A DNA stretch of 64,000 bases from Stutzerimonas stutzeri (GTDB lineage Bacteria; Pseudomonadota; Gammaproteobacteria; Pseudomonadales; Pseudomonadaceae). A model generated the notes under the pieces. That model was not told the DNA's origin. It saw nothing but the letters and a program-made list of their open reading frames with translations, and did no database searches. Made by a program: the position numbers and the translations under genes. Shown here in pieces: positions 47,558-63,896 of this stretch; positions within the stretch are counted from its first letter, which is position 1; every line of letters starts with the position of its first letter. The stretch is taken from assembly GCF_002890915.1 (NCBI RefSeq), contig NZ_POUT01000014.1, forward strand, positions 40,073 through 104,072. The letters are read 5' to 3'.

Positions 47558-47590
47558 CGAAAAATGGCAGGGCACGAAGCCCCGCCAAAT
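47558..47590 (-). terminator. Terminator-like hairpin in the rpsL leader (attenuator)
   Basis: On the transcript GGCGGGGC pairs with GCCCTGCC (one G-U pair) around the loop TTCGT, followed by ATTTTTCG. It begins only a few bases after the predicted start site. Leader attenuators before rpsL have been proposed for pseudomonads from sequence analysis, and this one fits that description. Confidence 0.7.
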
Positions 47591-47602
47591 TAGGGGTACG
47601 AG

Positions 47603-47631
47603 AGTCTAAAGAGCTTCTCGCCCACCGTCAA
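47603..47631 (-). promoter_or_regulatory. str operon promoter
   Basis: TTGACG (47626-47631) and TAGACT (47603-47608) on the minus strand with a 17-bp spacer, between the rpoC-distal hairpin and rpsL. Confidence 0.8.
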
Positions 47632-47635
47632 GGCA

Positions 47636-47657
47636 GGCCCCGGCTCACGCCGGGGCC
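47636..47657 (-). terminator. Hairpin after rpoC
   Basis: GGCCCCGGC, loop of four, GCCGGGGCC, six bases past the rpoC stop. No T-run follows on the minus strand, so termination may be partial or need Rho. Confidence 0.55.
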
Positions 47658-47663
47658 CAGCAC

Positions 47664-51863
<4,200 letters not shown>

Positions 51864-51928
51864 GGCCTTTCCTCCTCACGGACCTGCGGCAGCCGGCTGA
51901 CGCCGGGTGCCGCACAGGCGGTGCGTGG

Positions 51929-55999
<4,071 letters not shown>

Positions 56000-56082
56000 C
56001 AGCGTTCCCCAGCTTGGTCACCTGCTTGTTGGCCTCTCCCGACGGGAGCTGCCAGAAAATCGTGCGAATCCCTTGATTCGCG

Positions 56083-56102
56083 CCACCCAGGGGGTGGTTT
56101 TT
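56083..56102 (+). terminator. Terminator-like hairpin on the antisense strand of the rpoB leader
   Basis: CCACCC, loop AGG, GGGTGG, followed by TTTTTATT, all on the plus strand, opposite to every gene here. It would stop antisense transcription coming out of rpoB. The same stem on the minus strand has no T-run. Confidence 0.5.
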
Positions 56103-56143
56103 ATTTCCGCGGAAGCGCCGGCATCGCCAGCTTTCCATAACGG

Positions 56144-56172
56144 AAAAAGGCCGGTGGCAAAAGCCACCAGCC
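56144..56172 (-). terminator. rplL-rpoB intergenic attenuator
   Basis: On the minus strand GGCTGGTGGC pairs with GCCACCGGCC around TTTT, followed by TTTTTCC. It lies about 46 bp after the rplL stop. A partial terminator at this place, which sets the ratio of ribosomal protein to RNA polymerase, is known in E. coli. Confidence 0.85.
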
Positions 56173-56218
56173 GTCAGCCTTACGCGAGTCGCTCCGGCTG
56201 TAGACGCAAGGTCGTCGC

Positions 56219-56587
56219 TTACTTGAGCTCGACTTTGGCGCCTGCTTCTTCCAGAGCCTTCTTGGCCGCTTCGGCCTCTTCCTTGGAAACGCCTTCCTTG
56301 ACCACGCCCGGGGCGCCGTCAACGACAGCCTTGGCTTCTTTCAGGCCCAGGCCGGTCAGCTCGCGCACCGCCTTGATCACGTTCACTTTCTTGTCGCCGG
56401 CCTCGGCCAGGACGATGGTGAACTCGGTCTGCTCTTCTACAGCAGCAGCAGCCGGGCCAGCAGCAGCAACGGTAGCGGCAGCAGCGGTAACACCGAACTT
56501 CTCTTCCATTGCCTTGATCAGTTCAACAACCTGCATCACGGACATTTCGGAAACGGCGTTGATGATATCTTCGTTGGTCAGAGCCAT
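56219..56587 (-). CDS. rplL: 50S ribosomal protein L7/L12
   Basis: L7/L12 (122 residues) forms the stalk that recruits translation factors. MALTNEDIINAVSEMSVMQV is the dimerisation domain, followed by an Ala-rich hinge and the C-terminal GLGLKEAKAVVDGAPGVVKE. The longer frame upstream has no support. It lies 76 bp after rplJ. Confidence 0.99.
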   Translation of the reverse strand: MALTNEDIINAVSEMSVMQVVELIKAMEEKFGVTAAAATVAAAGPAAAAVEEQTEFTIVLAEAGDKKVNVIKAVRELTGLGLKEAKAVVDGAPGVVKEGVSKEEAEAAKKALEEAGAKVELK

Positions 56588-56663
56588 GACTCTAATTCCT
56601 GTATATAGGTGACGGCCTGCGGCCATCTAATTCAAAAAGAGATTCGAAAGGGTCGTGCACGCC

Positions 56664-57164
56664 TTAGGCGGCAGCGGCTTCTTTCTGGTCGCGAACGGCC
56701 GCCAGAGTACGAGCCAGCTTGCTGGTGGCGCCCTGGATCACGCTCATCAGCTGGGAAACGGCTTCGTCGTAGGTCGGCAGAGTTGCCAGTACGTCGATCT
56801 GGTTGGCTGCGAGGAACTGACCCTCGAACGCAGCGGCCTTGATCTCGAACTTGTCCTGACCCTTGGAGAACTCCTTGAAGATACGAGCGGCAGCGCCCGG
56901 ATGTTCGTTGGAGAATGCAATCAGGGTCGGGCCTTTGAACACGTCGTTGAGCACATCGAACTGAGTGCCATCAACGGCGCGACGCAGCAGGGTGTTACGC
57001 ACGACACGCACGTACACGCCAGCTTCGCGGGCCTCTTTACGGAGTCCGGTCATGGCCCCCACGGTCACGCCACGGGCATCGGCCACGACAGCGGACAGGG
57101 CAGCTTTGGCAGCCTCGTTGACTTCAGCGACGATGGCCTTCTTGTCTTCGAGTTTGATTGCCAC
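56664..57164 (-). CDS. rplJ: 50S ribosomal protein L10
   Basis: L10 (166 residues) anchors L7/L12 to the ribosome and represses its own operon. It reads VAIKLEDKKAIVAEVNEAAK and ends LAAVRDQKEAAAA. I chose the GTG at 57164, which has AGGAG nine bases upstream; an in-frame GTG three codons earlier overlaps that AGGAG. Confidence 0.98.
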   Translation of the reverse strand: MAIKLEDKKAIVAEVNEAAKAALSAVVADARGVTVGAMTGLRKEAREAGVYVRVVRNTLLRRAVDGTQFDVLNDVFKGPTLIAFSNEHPGAAARIFKEFSKGQDKFEIKAAAFEGQFLAANQIDVLATLPTYDEAVSQLMSVIQGATSKLARTLAAVRDQKEAAAA

Positions 57165-57189
57165 GGGTTTCACTCCTGGATGTTACCGG

Positions 57190-57325
57190 TTCATCCGGTC
57201 GAGACCGGACGGGTTTTGGTGTCTGATTCGGTACGAATCGGGAGCACCTCTGCGTAGGCTTGAGGTTTAAGGCTTGCGCCGCCTACGGTCTTGGATAGCC
57301 CCCGCCAGGCAGGGACCCCAATCTT
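57190..57325 (-). promoter_or_regulatory. Ribosomal L10 leader region
   Basis: Between rplA and rplJ the minus strand has a structured leader with GGCGGCGCAAGCCTTAAACC, a CCTACGCAGAGGTGCTCCCGA-like block and the pair GTCCGGTC/GACCGGAT before the ribosome site. This fits the L10-binding leader that controls rplJL translation. Limits are approximate. Confidence 0.65.
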
Positions 57326-57330
57326 GCAGA

Positions 57331-57350
57331 CCGCCCCGCGAACGGGGCGG
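57331..57350 (-). terminator. Hairpin after rplA
   Basis: CCGCCCCG, loop of four, CGGGGCGG, nine bases after the rplA stop. The minus strand continues TCTGCAAG without a T-run, so this is more likely an mRNA-stabilising or pausing stem than a strong terminator. Confidence 0.45.
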
Positions 57351-57358
57351 CTTGTGTC

Positions 57359-58054
57359 TTACGCTTCCAGGGAAGCCTGATCGATGACCAGTCCCGGGCC
57401 CATGGTGGTGCTCAGGGTGACGCGCTTGACGTAGATACCTTTGGAGGTGGACGGCTTCAGGCGCTTCAGATCGGAAAGCAGCGCTTCGACGTTCTGCTTC
57501 AGCTGAACGGCCTCGAAACCGACCTTGCCTACGGAGGTGTGGATGATGCCGTTCTTGTCGGTACGGAAACGTACCTGACCGGCCTTGGCATTCTTCACCG
57601 CAGTGGCGACGTCCGGAGTCACGGTGCCGACCTTGGGGTTCGGCATCAGGCCGCGCGGGCCGAGGATCTGGCCCAGCTGGCCGACGACACGCATCGCGTC
57701 CGGGGAAGCGATCACCACGTCGTAGTTCAGGTCGCCACCTTTCATTTCGGCAGCCAGCTCGTCCATACCGACACGATCGGCACCAGCAGCCAGCGCAGCT
57801 TCGGCACCCGCACCCTGAGTGAACACGGCAACCCGCACGGTCTTGCCGGTGCCGTTCGGCAGCACGGTTGCACCGCGCACGACCTGGTCGGATTTACGCG
57901 GATCGACGCCGAGGTTGATGGCGATATCGAACGACTCGGTGAATTTCACCGCCGACAGATCGGCCAGCAGCTTGGCTGCGTCTTCGAAGGCGTACTGCTT
58001 GCCGGCTTCGACTTTCTCGGCGATTGCCTTCTGGCGCTTGGTCAACTTAGCCAT
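57359..58054 (-). CDS. rplA: 50S ribosomal protein L1
   Basis: L1 (231 residues) forms the E-site stalk and in E. coli represses rplKA translation. MAKLTKRQKAIAEKVEAGKQ, DVVIASPDAMRVVGQLGQIL and GPRGLMPNPKVGTVTPDVAT identify it. Its ATG overlaps the rplK stop by one base. Confidence 0.99.
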   Translation of the reverse strand: MAKLTKRQKAIAEKVEAGKQYAFEDAAKLLADLSAVKFTESFDIAINLGVDPRKSDQVVRGATVLPNGTGKTVRVAVFTQGAGAEAALAAGADRVGMDELAAEMKGGDLNYDVVIASPDAMRVVGQLGQILGPRGLMPNPKVGTVTPDVATAVKNAKAGQVRFRTDKNGIIHTSVGKVGFEAVQLKQNVEALLSDLKRLKPSTSKGIYVKRVTLSTTMGPGLVIDQASLEA

Positions 58055-58485
58055 TACACGCCCTCCACGTTCAGGCCCATGCTGCGCGCGGACCCGGCGA
58101 TGGTCCGAACGGCAGCTTCCATTTCGGCAGCGGTCAGATCGGCCTGCTTGGTCTTGGCGATCTCTTCCAGCTGGGCACGGGTAACGGTGCCGACCTTCTG
58201 GGTGTTGGGACGAGCGGAGCCACTGGTGATACCGGCAGCCTTCTTCAGCAGCACAGCTGCCGGAGTGCTCTTGGTTTCAAAAGTGAAGCTGCGATCGCTG
58301 TATACGGTGATGATCACCGGAGTCGGCAGACCGGGCTCCTGGCCCTGGGTCTTGGCATTGAACGCCTTGCAGAACTCCATGATATTCACGCCATGCTGGC
58401 CCAGTGCAGGACCAACCGGCGGCGACGGGTTGGCCTGACCGGCCTTTACCTGAAGCTTGATATAAGCTTGAATTTTCTTAGCCAT
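58054..58485 (-). CDS. rplK: 50S ribosomal protein L11
   Basis: L11 (143 residues) supports the GTPase centre and RelA activation. MAKKIQAYIKLQVKAGQANP, with SPPVGPALGQHGVNIMEFCK and the C-terminal domain KTKQADLTAAEMEAAVRTIAG-type sequence, is typical. It follows nusG after 110 bp containing the nusG terminator, so it begins a new transcript or is reached by read-through. Confidence 0.99.
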   Translation of the reverse strand: MAKKIQAYIKLQVKAGQANPSPPVGPALGQHGVNIMEFCKAFNAKTQGQEPGLPTPVIITVYSDRSFTFETKSTPAAVLLKKAAGITSGSARPNTQKVGTVTRAQLEEIAKTKQADLTAAEMEAAVRTIAGSARSMGLNVEGV

Positions 58486-58546
58486 ATTTACTCCGTTACG
58501 GGTTTTAGCGCCTCGCGGCTCCCCATTGCTTATTTATCCCAGTGAC

Positions 58547-58577
58547 GACAAAACCCCGCAGCCAGCAGCTGCGGGGT
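58547..58577 (-). terminator. Terminator after nusG
   Basis: CCCCGCAGC, loop of five, GCTGCGGGG followed by TTTTGTCG on the minus strand, about 20 bp past the nusG stop. Confidence 0.85.
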
Positions 58578-58595
58578 GTGGGATGCTTTACCCAG

Positions 58596-59129
58596 CTAGA
58601 CCTTCTCGACCTGGCTGAACTCCAGCTCTACCGGGGTAGAGCGACCGAAAATGAGCACCGCGACCTGGATCCGGCTCTTTTCGTAGTTGACCTCTTCGAC
58701 CACCCCATTGAAATCGGCGAATGGCCCATCGGCAACACGCACGACCTCACCCGGCTCGAACAGCGTCTTCGGCTTCGGCTTGTCACCACTGTCGGCAACA
58801 CGACGCAGAATCGCCTCAGCCTCTTTGTCGGTGATGGGCGCCGGCTTGTCTGCCGTACCACCAATGAAGCCCATCACTCGCGGGGTATCCTTGACGAGGT
58901 GCCAAGTGCCCTCGTTCATTTCCATCTGCACGAGAACGTAGCCCGGGAAGAATTTGCGCTCACTCTTGCGCTTCTGCCCGTTACGCATCTCGACCACTTC
59001 TTCGGTGGGAACCAGAATCTCGCCGAACTCATCTTCCATGCCGGCAAGCTTGACGCGCTCGATCAGCGAGCGCATGACGTGCTTCTCGTAACCCGAGTAA
59101 GCATGCACAACATACCAACGCTTAGCCAC
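58596..59129 (-). CDS. nusG: Transcription termination/antitermination factor NusG
   Basis: NusG (177 residues) binds RNA polymerase and links it to Rho or to S10 and the ribosome. The NGN domain (about 1-115) starts MAKRWYVVHAYSGYEKHVMR and contains FPGYVLVQMEMNE. The KOW domain (about 122-177) has FEPGEVVRVADGPFADFNGV. It lies 9 bp after secE and is followed by a terminator. Confidence 0.99.
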   Translation of the reverse strand: MAKRWYVVHAYSGYEKHVMRSLIERVKLAGMEDEFGEILVPTEEVVEMRNGQKRKSERKFFPGYVLVQMEMNEGTWHLVKDTPRVMGFIGGTADKPAPITDKEAEAILRRVADSGDKPKPKTLFEPGEVVRVADGPFADFNGVVEEVNYEKSRIQVAVLIFGRSTPVELEFSQVEKV

Positions 59130-59138
59130 GAGACACCC

Positions 59139-59507
59139 TTAACCAACAATCATGGAAACCAGCCAACCCAGCAGGGTATCAAGCCCCCACAACAACAACG
59201 CCATAACCAGGACCACAACGACAACGATCAAGGTGGTCTGAGTGGTTTCTTGACGGGTCGGCCAAACGACTTTGCGAATCTCTACACGCGCCTCTTTCAG
59301 CAACGCGAAGAAAGAACGCCCCCGGGAGGTCTGCAGAGCAACCAGCGCAGCTACCGCACCGATCACAAGCACCGCCAGGACTCGATACAGAATCGGCTCA
59401 GCGGAGTAGTATTGATTACCGACAACGGCAACAACCACCAAAGCAGCCACAACAAGCCACTTCACCAGATCGAAGCGCGTGTCTTTGGCTTCAGCTTTGA
59501 TATTCAT
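59139..59507 (-). CDS. secE: Preprotein translocase subunit SecE
   Basis: SecE (122 residues) clamps SecY. Three TM segments are visible: about 16-33, 40-58 and 92-115 (TTLIVVVVVLVMALLLWGLD), with the conserved amphipathic stretch EARVEIRKVVWPTRQET before the last. The three-TM form is the enterobacterial and pseudomonad type. It lies 43 bp after tRNA-Trp. Confidence 0.98.
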   Translation of the reverse strand: MNIKAEAKDTRFDLVKWLVVAALVVVAVVGNQYYSAEPILYRVLAVLVIGAVAALVALQTSRGRSFFALLKEARVEIRKVVWPTRQETTQTTLIVVVVVLVMALLLWGLDTLLGWLVSMIVG

Positions 59508-59528
59508 CTGCTAGAACCTTGTAAAGAC

Positions 59529-59555
59529 TGCCAAATTTCGATATTGAAATTGGCA
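59529..59555 (-). other. Hairpin between tRNA-Trp and secE
   Basis: TGCCAATTTC and GAAATTTGGCA pair with one bulge. The first arm contains the CCA end of tRNA-Trp. It may mark the tRNA 3' processing point or slow transcription into secE. Confidence 0.4.
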
Positions 59556-59626
59556 GGCCAGGAGGGAATCGAACCCCCAACCTGCGGTTTTGGAGACCGC
59601 CGCTCTGCCAATTGAGCTACTGGCCT
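59551..59626 (-). tRNA. tRNA-Trp (anticodon CCA)
   Basis: A 76-base cloverleaf with acceptor AGGCCAG/CTGGCCT, discriminator G and encoded CCA. The anticodon loop CTCCAAA gives CCA, and the T loop is GGTTCGATTCC. It lies between tufB and secE, the usual place in pseudomonads and enterobacteria. Confidence 0.98.
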
Positions 59627-59677
59627 AGAAAGAGTCAGGCCGACTATTATGCCGACCTGCTTCAAACAGATCAATCG

Positions 59678-60871
59678 TTATTCGACGATCTTGGCAACCA
59701 CGCCGGCACCGACGGTACGGCCACCCTCGCGAATCGCGAAGCGCAGGCCGTCTTCCATGGCGATCGGCTTGATCAGGGTGACAACCATTTTCACGTTGTC
59801 GCCCGGCATCACCATCTCGACGCCTTCCGGCAGCTCGCACGAACCGGTCACGTCAGTGGTACGGAAGTAGAACTGCGGACGGTAGCCCTTGAAGAACGGG
59901 GTGTGACGACCACCTTCTTCCTTGGACAGCACGTACACTTCGGCTTCGAACTTGGTGTGCGGCTTGATGGTGCCCGGCTTGGCCAGCACCTGACCACGCT
60001 CGACGTCATCACGCTTGGTGCCGCGCAGCAGCACGCCGCAGTTCTCGCCGGCACGACCTTCGTCGAGCAGCTTGCGGAACATTTCGACACCGGTACAGGT
60101 GGTCTTGGTGGTGTCACGCAGACCAACGATCTCGATTTCTTCCTGGACCTTGATGATGCCGCGCTCGACACGACCGGTCACCACGGTACCGCGGCCGGAG
60201 ATCGAGAACACGTCTTCGATCGGCATCAGGAACGGCTTGTCGATGGCACGAACCGGCTCCGGGATGTAGGTGTCCAGGGTCTCGACCAGCTTCTTCACCG
60301 CAGTGGTGCCCAGCTCGTTGTCGTCTTCGCCGTTCAGCGCCATCAGCGCGGAACCGACGATGATCGGCGTGTCGTCGCCCGGGAAATCATAGGTCGACAG
60401 CAGGTCGCGAACTTCCATCTCGACCAGTTCCAGCAGCTCGGCATCATCAACCATGTCAGCCTTGTTCAGGAACACGACGATGTACGGAACGCCTACCTGA
60501 CGGGACAGCAGGATGTGCTCGCGGGTCTGCGGCATGGGGCCGTCAGCAGCCGAGCAGACCAGGATCGCGCCGTCCATCTGGGCAGCACCGGTGATCATGT
60601 TCTTCACGTAGTCAGCGTGACCCGGGCAGTCAACGTGCGCGTAGTGACGGACGTTGGAGTCGTATTCCACGTGCGCAGTGTTGATGGTGATACCGCGAGC
60701 CTTCTCTTCCGGCGCGCTATCGATCTTGTCGAAGTCGACGCGAGCGGAACCGAACACCTCGGAGCACACGCGGGTCAGCGCAGCGGTCAGAGTGGTCTTG
60801 CCATGGTCGACGTGACCAATGGTGCCGACGTTGACGTGCGGTTTGTTACGTTCGAACTTTTCTTTAGCCAT
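59678..60871 (-). CDS. tufB: Elongation factor Tu, copy 2
   Basis: A second 397-residue EF-Tu, identical in protein sequence to tufA at 43209-44402. It starts MAKEKFERNKPHVN behind GGGAGAC; a 12-codon upstream extension is not real. It is in the classical thr-gly-tyr tRNA to tufB unit. DNA differences from copy 1 that I saw are six synonymous changes near the ends, which points to gene conversion. Confidence 0.99.
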   Translation of the reverse strand: MAKEKFERNKPHVNVGTIGHVDHGKTTLTAALTRVCSEVFGSARVDFDKIDSAPEEKARGITINTAHVEYDSNVRHYAHVDCPGHADYVKNMITGAAQMDGAILVCSAADGPMPQTREHILLSRQVGVPYIVVFLNKADMVDDAELLELVEMEVRDLLSTYDFPGDDTPIIVGSALMALNGEDDNELGTTAVKKLVETLDTYIPEPVRAIDKPFLMPIEDVFSISGRGTVVTGRVERGIIKVQEEIEIVGLRDTTKTTCTGVEMFRKLLDEGRAGENCGVLLRGTKRDDVERGQVLAKPGTIKPHTKFEAEVYVLSKEEGGRHTPFFKGYRPQFYFRTTDVTGSCELPEGVEMVMPGDNVKMVVTLIKPIAMEDGLRFAIREGGRTVGAGVVAKIVE

Positions 60872-60911
60872 CGAGACCGTCTCCCATCGTTGAATTGAGC
60901 TAGTCACGCCA

Positions 60912-60950
60912 CCATTAAAACAAAGGCAGATATTTACATATCTGCCTTTG
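60912..60950 (-). terminator. Hairpin between tRNA-Thr and tufB
   Basis: CAAAGGCAGATAT and ATATCTGCCTTTG form a perfect 13-bp stem with a 4-base loop. On the minus strand it continues TTTTAATGG. It could lower transcription from the tRNAs into tufB or act as a processing site. Confidence 0.65.
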
Positions 60951-60955
60951 TGGTT

Positions 60956-61031
60956 TGGAGCTCATGAGCGGATTTGAACCGCTGACCTCACCCTTACCAA
61001 GGGTGTGCTCTACCAACTGAGCTACATGAGC
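60956..61031 (-). tRNA. tRNA-Thr (anticodon GGT)
   Basis: A 76-base tRNA: acceptor GCTCATG/CATGAGC, encoded CCA, anticodon GGT in CTTGGTAA, T loop GGTTCAAATCC. Third gene of the Tyr-Gly-Thr-tufB unit. Confidence 0.98.
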
Positions 61032-61057
61032 GAAGCTTTTACCGTAACCTTCAAAGC

Positions 61058-61131
<74 letters not shown>

Positions 61132-61156
61132 GAACGCCGAAGCCTACGCTTGAATC

Positions 61157-61241
<85 letters not shown>

Positions 61242-61254
61242 AAAGTGAGGCGGC

Positions 61255-61283
61255 ATTTTCATCACTTGCCACCCTGCTGTCAA
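61255..61283 (-). promoter_or_regulatory. Promoter of the tRNA-tufB unit
   Basis: On the minus strand TTGACA (61278-61283), a 17-bp spacer and GAAAAT (61255-61260), followed by a GC-rich discriminator GCCGCC typical of stringently controlled stable-RNA promoters. The tRNA-Tyr 5' end is 13 bases past the -10. Confidence 0.75.
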
Positions 61284-61382
61284 GCATTTTCTCATATAAA
61301 TCTTGAGGTTAGCTTCCATGACAGCGGCTACGACAGCGGAACAACAGCCCCTAGCTGCGAAGCGGGCGCCATTCTATTCAAA

Positions 61383-62057
61383 CTATTCCGAAGTTGCAAC
61401 GCTTGTGCAGGACATCTGCCGATGCTGTAGCGCCGGCATATCCTTCATCAGCCCTTCCAGGATCGTGTCGTCGACGAGATGACGGCTGGCAGCGGAAATA
61501 CGGACCCAATACTTGCGATGCACTCGAGGCAGCTCACGGACCAGAGCAGCATAATCCACCTCCCGTAGACGAGCCACGACCCCCTCCGCCGAATCCTTGC
61601 GCGAAAAGATTCCGAGTGAAATACCGTTGGCCAAGTCACCGACCGTGATGATGTAACTGTCTATATTCCTGCTCTGCAGCTCTCGCAACTGACGCAGAGA
61701 GGCCGATCTGGAAGCCAGTGGCGGCAGATACACCCAATAGTCCACCCCGCCAGCCATATCCACGAACTGGACACTGGATTGCACGTCCAGGCTCAACAGC
61801 CGTTGCTCCAATGAATTGGCCAGCTGCTCATCATCGAACCCACCCAAGAACAGACACGCGCTATCGGATTCGCCAGGCACCGCCACCTGCTCACGGCGCT
61901 TTGGAGAAGGCGACTCGCTGAGCAGGGTAATGTTCTGCTGGGGCCTGTTATAGGCGTCGAGTGGCGCCACCTCCTTTATCCTCAGAGGCGCTTGGTACTG
62001 GTGTTGTAGAAAGAAAAAGACATTCAACAGCATCAGCAGGAGAAAAAACCAACGCAT
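61383..62057 (-). CDS. SPOR-domain membrane protein
   Basis: The 224-residue protein has one N-terminal TM (about 2-18, RWFFLLLMLLNVFFFL) and a C-terminal SPOR-like region (about 105-190: YWVYLPPLASRSASLRQLRE, GISLGIFSRKDSAEGVVARL). SPOR domains bind denuded peptidoglycan at the septum. It lies after coaX, as PA4278 does in PAO1, probably in one transcript birA-coaX-this gene. Specific role unknown. Confidence 0.82.
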   Translation of the reverse strand: MRWFFLLLMLLNVFFFLQHQYQAPLRIKEVAPLDAYNRPQQNITLLSESPSPKRREQVAVPGESDSACLFLGGFDDEQLANSLEQRLLSLDVQSSVQFVDMAGGVDYWVYLPPLASRSASLRQLRELQSRNIDSYIITVGDLANGISLGIFSRKDSAEGVVARLREVDYAALVRELPRVHRKYWVRISAASRHLVDDTILEGLMKDMPALQHRQMSCTSVATSE

Positions 62058-62081
62058 GCAAGCTTCGACCTTGTCTATGGG

Positions 62082-62822
62082 CTAGGGGCAGGCGATGGCC
62101 AAGCCGCGGAACACGAGATCAGGCACGCAGCGTATGCCCTCAATGCCTGCAATCAGAGCGACATCGCCGCCGGTGGCATATACCACGAAGTCACTCCCCA
62201 GATAATCGCCGGCCTGCAGGATCTGCGACTCGACAAAACTGCGCAACATCAGCAAGCAGCCCCGCTCAACCGCCTCGGCTGTCGAGCGACCCGGCCGGGC
62301 CTCATCCCGAAGCGCCCGAGCAGACTCAACGTCATACCGAATACGCCGCGTATGAGCATGCAACTGATGCCGAAGCAATGACATACCCGGGCAAATGTAG
62401 CCGCCCAGGTGAACCCCCTCCGAGTTGACCAAATCGACGGTCACGGCCGTTCCAAGATCGATTACGAGCATCGCGCGCGCGCCTAACTGGAAGGCGCCCA
62501 CGATTGCCAACCAACGATCCATGCCCAAGCGCTCGTGATCGAGGTAGCCATTAAGCACACCGCCGAGCTGCCTCGCCGGCATTGCCCGGAGCACCTCGAC
62601 GCCCAACGTTTCGGCCAGACGCGAACAAGCGTCCGCGGTCTCGTCATCGCTACGGACGCTAACCAGTCTCGCACGCGAGACATGCAACTCAGGCAGCTCC
62701 GCAAGCTGGGCGATCAGCTCGACCAACGAAACCGCCACGCCCTCCATCAATACGACATCGACCGAAGGATCGAATACACGCCACTTGATCAGGCTGTTAC
62801 CGCAATCCAACTCAAGAATCAT
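62082..62822 (-). CDS. coaX: Type III pantothenate kinase
   Basis: CoaX phosphorylates pantothenate, the first step to coenzyme A. The 246-residue ASKHA-fold protein begins MILELDCGNSLIKWRVFD (phosphate-1 motif, Asp6). It also has DRWLAIVGAFQLG and the second motif VIDLGTAVTVDLV, then GGYICPGMSLL. Type III enzymes are not feedback-inhibited by CoA. Its ATG overlaps the birA stop (ATGA). Confidence 0.95.
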   Translation of the reverse strand: MILELDCGNSLIKWRVFDPSVDVVLMEGVAVSLVELIAQLAELPELHVSRARLVSVRSDDETADACSRLAETLGVEVLRAMPARQLGGVLNGYLDHERLGMDRWLAIVGAFQLGARAMLVIDLGTAVTVDLVNSEGVHLGGYICPGMSLLRHQLHAHTRRIRYDVESARALRDEARPGRSTAEAVERGCLLMLRSFVESQILQAGDYLGSDFVVYATGGDVALIAGIEGIRCVPDLVFRGLAIACP

Positions 62823-63775
62823 GGATCCAACCTCAAGCTGAGCTCCCCACCACTAAACGAATGCTCGCAGCCATTGATCGACAACCTGAGAGCCCCCTGC
62901 TGATCGACCCCGAGTACAATCCCAGAGAAATCTTGAGCGCCGGTGCTGAGGGTGCATTTGCACCCCTGCCAGATATGGCTGGCCTCCCATTCGGCCTGCA
63001 AAGCTGGAAATCCGAGCGCCATATGACGCTTCAAGTAGCCCTGCAGCGAGTCGCTCAGCGCAAGCACGAGATCATTCCGATCCACCATGCTTCCAGCCTG
63101 AGCCCTTACGGAGGTCCATGGCTGGTCGATTCCACTATCGGCCGTGAGCATGTTGACGTTGATGCCTATGCCTATGACGACATGGCACACATCCGCCGGA
63201 TCCCCCGTCAACTCCAAGAGGATCCCAGCGATCTTTCGGCCATCGGCATATACATCGTTTGGCCACTTCAGCCCCGCCCGTTCAACGCCAAGAAGACGCA
63301 GTGTCTGCATGACCGCCAGCCCCACGACCAGACTCATGCCCGATAACTGCTGCGCCCCTCCAACAACCTTGAGAGCCAAGCTGTAATAGAGATTCTGCCC
63401 GACAGGACTGACCCATTTACGACCGCGCCGTCCCCGCCCATCAGTCTGAGCCTCAGCCAGAACGAGAAAGGGAGCGGATACTTGCTCCTGCAGCAGACGG
63501 AGCGCCTCGGCATTGGTGGAGTCGGTAGTACTGCGCAGGTACAGCGACCATCCCAGCCGACGCAAGTGCGGCTCGAGCTTTGCATGATCGAACAGGGAAA
63601 GCGGCTCAGCCAGGCGGTAACCTCGCCCGGGCACTTTGTAAAGCCTCAAGCCGGTTTCGCTCTCTACACGCTGCAAGTGCTTCCAGACGGAGCTGCGACT
63701 CACACCGAGCTTTTCCCCCAACTCCTGCCCCGAATGAAAGCGCCCATCCTGGAGCAATCTCAACAGCCTATTCAT
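62819..63775 (-). CDS. birA: Biotin-protein ligase / biotin operon repressor
   Basis: BirA attaches biotin to acetyl-CoA carboxylase and, through its N-terminal winged helix, can repress biotin genes. The 318-residue protein has the HTH (about 1-65, LGEKLGVSRSSVWKHLQRVE) and the catalytic domain with QTDGRGRRGRKWVSPVGQ (about 110-127) and KWPNDVYADGRKIAG. I start at MNRLLRLLQDG; a 27-codon extension runs into the rRNA terminator region. Confidence 0.96.
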   Translation of the reverse strand: MNRLLRLLQDGRFHSGQELGEKLGVSRSSVWKHLQRVESETGLRLYKVPGRGYRLAEPLSLFDHAKLEPHLRRLGWSLYLRSTTDSTNAEALRLLQEQVSAPFLVLAEAQTDGRGRRGRKWVSPVGQNLYYSLALKVVGGAQQLSGMSLVVGLAVMQTLRLLGVERAGLKWPNDVYADGRKIAGILLELTGDPADVCHVVIGIGINVNMLTADSGIDQPWTSVRAQAGSMVDRNDLVLALSDSLQGYLKRHMALGFPALQAEWEASHIWQGCKCTLSTGAQDFSGIVLGVDQQGALRLSINGCEHSFSGGELSLRLDP

Positions 63776-63849
63776 GTCACACCCCAACTGACGAGGCTCG
63801 CATGATAGCGACGCCGACCGTAAGTGCCTAGGAAGCCGGACCGTACGCA

Positions 63850-63889
63850 AAAGCAAACCCCCGAGCCGCTAATGCGGATCGGGGGTTTG
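63850..63889 (-). terminator. Terminator of the rRNA operon
   Basis: CAAACCCCCGA (63854-63864) pairs with TCGGGGGTTTG (63879-63889); on the minus strand the stem is followed by CTTTTGCG. It lies 8 bases past the 5S 3' end. Confidence 0.88.
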
Positions 63890-63896
63890 GGATAGG

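Noticed and set aside
61338..61352. CAACAGCCCCTAG resembling an end of the TIR elements
   Set aside because: Only 13 bases match, with no partner end nearby; likely chance.
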